A DNA stretch of 64,000 nt. Source: Candidatus Desulfarcum epimagneticum. Its GTDB lineage: Bacteria; Desulfobacterota; Desulfobacteria; Desulfobacterales; CR-1. The stretch covers positions 186,985-250,984 of the forward strand of contig CAACVI010000045.1 of assembly GCA_900659855.1 (NCBI GenBank), written 5' to 3'. This document shows, piece after piece, positions 60,741 through 64,000 of this stretch; positions within the stretch are counted from its first letter, which is position 1, and every line of letters starts with the position of its first letter. The notes under the pieces were generated by a model. It ran no database searches and was not told where the DNA came from. It saw only the letters and a list, made by a program, of their open reading frames with translations. A program made the translations under genes and the position numbers.

Positions 60741-62081
60741 CTACCTGGCCTTCAAAAACGCGGGGATGTGCGCGGCGTCCCTGGGTCCCACCGTGATGGT
60801 CCAGTCCGGAAGCTCCTCTTCCACGTCGCCGGCGATGGCCGCCGCGTAACCGGGAATGATCAGCTCCTTGTGGCCGACCTTGTCGGCGATGCCCGATTTC
60901 TTGACGAAAAGGCCCACGTCGTCCCCGGAGAATTTCCCGGCCGCCCATGCCGTCATGACGGACAGTCCTTCGGAGTCCTTGATCAACAGCCACGTGGGAA
61001 CCCGGCTGCCCTCGATTTCGCCGGACACGATGAAGTAGGTGAGGGCGAAATTGGTGGTGACCAGAACCGGGGAATTTTCATCGGGAGAGCCGATTTCGTA
61101 AATGCCCTCGGTCACGGTCATGGGGCGCTGGGGATCCGTGTAGATGTTGAGCCTTTCGAGAAGAAGCGGAAAAAGAGACTCGCCGGTAAAATCGGACAGA
61201 ATCGAGATGGCGCCGTACTTGGCGATCTGCATGCCGGCGATGAGGGTCTCCATGTCGAGATTGTCGGCCATTTCGCACGGGAAAGTGATGACCGGGAAAC
61301 CCACTGAACGGTTTCCGTCCTTCAAAGAGGCGCGCCGGATGGCCACCAGATCTTCCAGAGACTGTTTGAGTTCCCTGGAGCCCGGATCAAGCACAATGTC
61401 TTTGAGTCCCATGCCTATGAGCTGGTCCGCCAGGGCCGCCGCGGCTTCCACGGAATCGGCCTTGAACGCGATAGGCAGATCGTTTTCCCTGGCGATCTCG
61501 CCAAAGGCCTCGATTTTGTCCGCCGCGGACGCGTAGACCAGGGGGCGTTTGAAGCCGCAGGCCTCCACGCCGGCCTTCATGACCTCGGGGTCCCCGCTCA
61601 TCAAAACCACGTTGAACTCCGAGGTTTCGGCGATGGTTTTGGCGGTTTGGGCAAACGCGGCCGCGTCCTGATTCACATCCTTCACGGCCACCAGCTCGGG
61701 CCGCAGATTCAGGCCCACACGCTCAAACTGAAACGCGTTCCACATTTTGAGCTTGGCTTCAAGGTCCGAATCGGAAATATCGGACGCGACCAAAGCGCCC
61801 AGGAGGGTGGGATTGTAAAAGGTTTTTTCATGCCTGTACTGAACCGTCTCCCCTCCCACGGTCTTGGCCCGGACGCCTTTTCCAATGAGAACCGGGCGGA
61901 TGGGCGGAGCCGAGGCTTCGGAGAGCTGCTCTCTGGCCTCGTCCGACACATACGGGCAGCTGTCCAGCTCGGCCTTGCCCGACGCCAGGTTCATGGCGAA
62001 CGCCAGGCATGTCGGGACGCCGCACTCCTTGCAGTTGGTCTTGGGCAGGAGTTTAAAAATCTGAATACCGGTTAATGCCAT
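60741..62081 (-). CDS. acsC: corrinoid/iron-sulfur protein, large (gamma) subunit
   Basis: This 446-residue protein begins GIQIFKLLPKTNCKECGVPTCLAFAMNLASGKAELDSCP, the four-cysteine [4Fe-4S] motif of the CFeSP large subunit. A TIM barrel and a C-terminal corrinoid domain follow. It carries the methyl group to acetyl-CoA synthase. GGAGAT precedes the ATG. Confidence 0.95.
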   Translation of the reverse strand: MALTGIQIFKLLPKTNCKECGVPTCLAFAMNLASGKAELDSCPYVSDEAREQLSEASAPPIRPVLIGKGVRAKTVGGETVQYRHEKTFYNPTLLGALVASDISDSDLEAKLKMWNAFQFERVGLNLRPELVAVKDVNQDAAAFAQTAKTIAETSEFNVVLMSGDPEVMKAGVEACGFKRPLVYASAADKIEAFGEIARENDLPIAFKADSVEAAAALADQLIGMGLKDIVLDPGSRELKQSLEDLVAIRRASLKDGNRSVGFPVITFPCEMADNLDMETLIAGMQIAKYGAISILSDFTGESLFPLLLERLNIYTDPQRPMTVTEGIYEIGSPDENSPVLVTTNFALTYFIVSGEIEGSRVPTWLLIKDSEGLSVMTAWAAGKFSGDDVGLFVKKSGIADKVGHKELIIPGYAAAIAGDVEEELPDWTITVGPRDAAHIPAFLKAR

Positions 62082-62107
62082 TTTTATCTCCTTTAATCCG
62101 CCTTAAT

Positions 62108-62191
62108 GCCGGCAAACAGTCCCTGGGGACCGTTTGCCGGCGCAAGCGCGGATAAGTCTGTTTTTAAAAGCGGGCGCCGGAAACCGGCGCC
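62108..62191. other. two strong hairpins between acsB and acsC
   Basis: GCCGGCAAAC (62108-62117) pairs with GTTTGCCGGC (62132-62141), with an inner GTCC/GGAC stem. GGCGCCGG (62173-62180) pairs with CCGGCGCC (62184-62191). Neither has a U run, so they look like RNA stabilisers or processing sites in the acs transcript. Confidence 0.65.
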
Positions 62192-62211
62192 TCAGGCTTT
62201 GTTCAATTTTC

Positions 62212-64000
62212 TCAACCGATAATGGGATCCATGGAAAGCGCCGGATGACCCTTTTCCTGGAGCCAGGGAAGAATCTCTTCCTCGGTGATCCCGACGGTCT
62301 CGTCGGCGATCTTGTCGTACAGATCCGGAACGCCCAGCGCCGCGCCGCGCTTCTCCAGCCTTTCCTTGATCTCTTCTTTCAATATTTTGGGCATCCACAC
62401 CATTCTCAAAAGTCCGCCGTCGCCCTTGACAAATTTGCCCTGGGTGACATTGAACTTTGAATGTCCCACGAATCCGGGCGAAGAGGCCCCCCCGCCCATG
62501 ACGCCGGCCAGGGTGGTGAACTTCATGCCGCAGGGCGTCTCGCCCGTGTAATCCCGGTTCACGGTCATAATGCCGTTGCAGGACGGAAGCATGGCCGCGA
62601 TGCATTCGCAGCATCCGCAGGTGGTCATGGGATCGGTGACCATGGAGTAGAAATTGTAATGGGTCACCGCGCCCCTGGAGGCCTTTTGAATAAAATCATT
62701 CACGCCCTTCCACTGGCCCAGGACAGGATCGATGCACTCGCCTTTTTCAATGGGCTGGTTGGGGCCGGTGGGGTTGATCTCAAAGGAGGCCTTGCAGTCC
62801 ATCCAGTTGTAGGCGCCGCACAGACCGGTTCTTTCCGGGCTGACGGAGCAGACATGGTTGGGGGCGAATGACTGGCACAGGGTGCAGGAGTAGTAGGTCT
62901 CCACATCCTCGTCCTCCATCTTCTCCACCCGCTCGTCCCGCATTCTGTATTCGGCGCGGGCCCTCTTGGTCAGCGCGTCCACATCTTTTTTATTGGTGTA
63001 AAGCGTGACCTGAACCTTGTCCAGTATCTTTCCGAAATCCTGATGGAATTTGGCGTGCAGCACCACCCCGATGTCTTTTAAGGTAAAGCCTTTTTCCACC
63101 GCCGCCTTGCTGATCCGGACCCATGAGATATCTCTTTGTCCGATGTGCATGATTCCCTGGATGTAGTTGATCAGATGATGAATCTGGCGTTCGATAATCG
63201 GCTCGAAATCCGTCTGGAACTCGCGGCCGGCGATCTGGACATAGATGCCCAGGGGAAAAGTCTCGCCTTCCTTGATTTCGCCCAGATCCGGTCCCACGAT
63301 CTCGACCTTGGCGTCTTCGATGTCATTCATCTCAGCCATTTTGCAAAGCTCGGTGCACTGGGTTTTTCCGCCGCCGGTCTGGCAGTAAAGGTCCGCGCCC
63401 CTCACCCGCTCGCCCTCATAGGCCGGGCCGAAGGAGCAGGGAATCTCGATTTCGGACACGATGGTTTTAAGACCCCGGATTTCCACCGATTTCTGGCACA
63501 TTTCCTCGTGGGTGACATTGGCCACCACGTGCTCGTAGGTGCATATTCCGGTGGGAAGAATCTCCGGGATGTCCGTGTCGGCCAGGGTCGGGAAACCCCA
63601 GTTCACGCAGCCCGCCGCGGCGGCGGCCCACTCGGTGCCCACATCGCCCAGCGCGTTGACAAAGGCGAAAACCCTTTCCTTGTTGTACAGAAGGATTTTT
63701 TTGTAATCGCCCGGCTGCACGCCGCCGAAGGCCATGGCGGCCCGGTTGGCGAAGCCCAGGGCGAAAACGGCCGAGGAGATGTCCGGCCCGAAGGGCACGA
63801 TCCGGGTGTTCCATCCGATCTGGACGCCCGCTTCAATGAGCTGGTTGATGACGGTTTTGCCGTTGTGCTCGGCCGCGCAGAAGATGTACAGGCTCCTTCT
63901 CTGGTACTCTTCCACAATATCCTTGGCGATTTCGGCGTTCGGGGCCGCGCCCACGATGGCCGCGAAACCCGGGGCCGATCCGTCCACGAACTCCACGCCC
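62212..64000 (-). CDS. acsB: CO-methylating acetyl-CoA synthase, 5' end outside window
   Basis: The frame is open to the window edge and about 595 C-terminal residues are visible of roughly 730 in the family. The A-cluster cysteines are present: CTLCQSFAPNHVCSVSPERTGLC and later TTCGCCECI, which carries the Cys-Gly-Cys pair of the distal nickel. The domain order fits AcsB. It condenses CO, methyl-CFeSP and CoA, or runs backward to oxidise acetyl-CoA. acsC follows. The CO dehydrogenase gene is not in the window and is expected upstream. Confidence 0.95.
   Translation of the reverse strand, partial: GVEFVDGSAPGFAAIVGAAPNAEIAKDIVEEYQRRSLYIFCAAEHNGKTVINQLIEAGVQIGWNTRIVPFGPDISSAVFALGFANRAAMAFGGVQPGDYKKILLYNKERVFAFVNALGDVGTEWAAAAAGCVNWGFPTLADTDIPEILPTGICTYEHVVANVTHEEMCQKSVEIRGLKTIVSEIEIPCSFGPAYEGERVRGADLYCQTGGGKTQCTELCKMAEMNDIEDAKVEIVGPDLGEIKEGETFPLGIYVQIAGREFQTDFEPIIERQIHHLINYIQGIMHIGQRDISWVRISKAAVEKGFTLKDIGVVLHAKFHQDFGKILDKVQVTLYTNKKDVDALTKRARAEYRMRDERVEKMEDEDVETYYSCTLCQSFAPNHVCSVSPERTGLCGAYNWMDCKASFEINPTGPNQPIEKGECIDPVLGQWKGVNDFIQKASRGAVTHYNFYSMVTDPMTTCGCCECIAAMLPSCNGIMTVNRDYTGETPCGMKFTTLAGVMGGGASSPGFVGHSKFNVTQGKFVKGDGGLLRMVWMPKILKEEIKERLEKRGAALGVPDLYDKIADETVGITEEEILPWLQEKGHPALSMDPIIG

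Noticed and set aside
1-64000. tRNA or rRNA genes
   Set aside because: No tRNA cloverleaf or rRNA segment was recognised by eye; a tRNAscan or Infernal run would be needed to exclude one fully.

Overview
The window reads as a chromosomal segment of an anaerobic, probably sulfate-reducing member of the Desulfobacterota (Desulfobacterales-like). The basis is gene content: acetyl-CoA synthase and corrinoid protein genes (acsB, acsC, acsE), a fadN/fadA-type beta-oxidation pair, a four-subunit 2-oxoacid:ferredoxin oxidoreductase, a Tat-exported ferredoxin/multihaem cytochrome/cytochrome b module, hybrid-cluster protein with an HcpR-like regulator, a mitochondrial-EFG1-like elongation factor G and a sigma-54 activator. 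Taxonomy is an inference; no rRNA or tRNA gene was seen.

Layout. 0-6.2 kb: a partial DUF4143 ATPase, then a periplasmic redox operon (ferredoxin, small membrane subunit, octahaem cytochrome c, cytochrome b) into which a repeat plus a second DUF4143 ATPase has been inserted. The octahaem cytochrome contains an in-frame TGA exactly where the family appears to have a cysteine, followed at the right distance by a SECIS-like hairpin; it is most likely a selenoprotein and is the main discovery of the window. 6.2-12.9 kb: accessory region with a zeta-type toxin pair, an AbiEii-like nucleotidyltransferase pair, a radical SAM protein lacking one cluster cysteine, and a compact three-gene set (nucleotidyltransferase, CobD-like PLP enzyme, CDP-alcohol phosphotransferase) that looks like a self-contained aminoalcohol-phospholipid headgroup route. 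12.9-17.5 kb: a PAS/sigma-54 activator divergent from a four-gene redox operon with a good -24/-12 promoter. 17.8-19 kb: HicAB and a small recombinase-like protein.

19-32.6 kb: fadA/fadN with FadR-like palindromes, a candidate small RNA, EF-G with its own promoter, a RecA-fold ATPase, a cysteine synthase/cysteinyl-tRNA synthetase-like fusion, thymidylate kinase, a YhaM-like HD protein, glutamate racemase and an ATPase behind a nested palindrome. 32.6-39.9 kb: a PLP decarboxylase-like gene, a third DUF4143 ATPase divergent from VapBC across two CRP-like sites, an aldo/keto reductase, a CHAT-protein fragment, a GxxExxY gene framed by repeats, a YgjP-like metallopeptidase and HigBA. 39.9-49.3 kb: housekeeping genes aspS (with an apparent one-base homopolymer error), hisS, panB and a DUF2520 gene, the 2-oxoacid:ferredoxin oxidoreductase operon and an acyltransferase. 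49.5-50.2 kb: a complete cobalamin riboswitch unit controlling one 86-residue protein of unknown function. 50.4-59.6 kb: sfsA, an Fe-S protein, an HD protein, hcp with a divergent hcpR-like gene, an MFS transporter, two exported or membrane proteins, a NUDIX hydrolase and pyrE. 59.7-64 kb: acsE, acsC and acsB (cut by the window edge).

Three repeat families interrupt the intergenic spaces: family A (about 125-225 bp, ends like GACGGCATCGTAAAAAAT around a hairpin; six copies), family B (162 bp, two near-identical copies in opposite orientation) and family C (ATCCTGAAAATCCTGATTC-type inverted repeats). All calls come from reading the sequence by eye; family names rest on recognised motifs, not on database searches.
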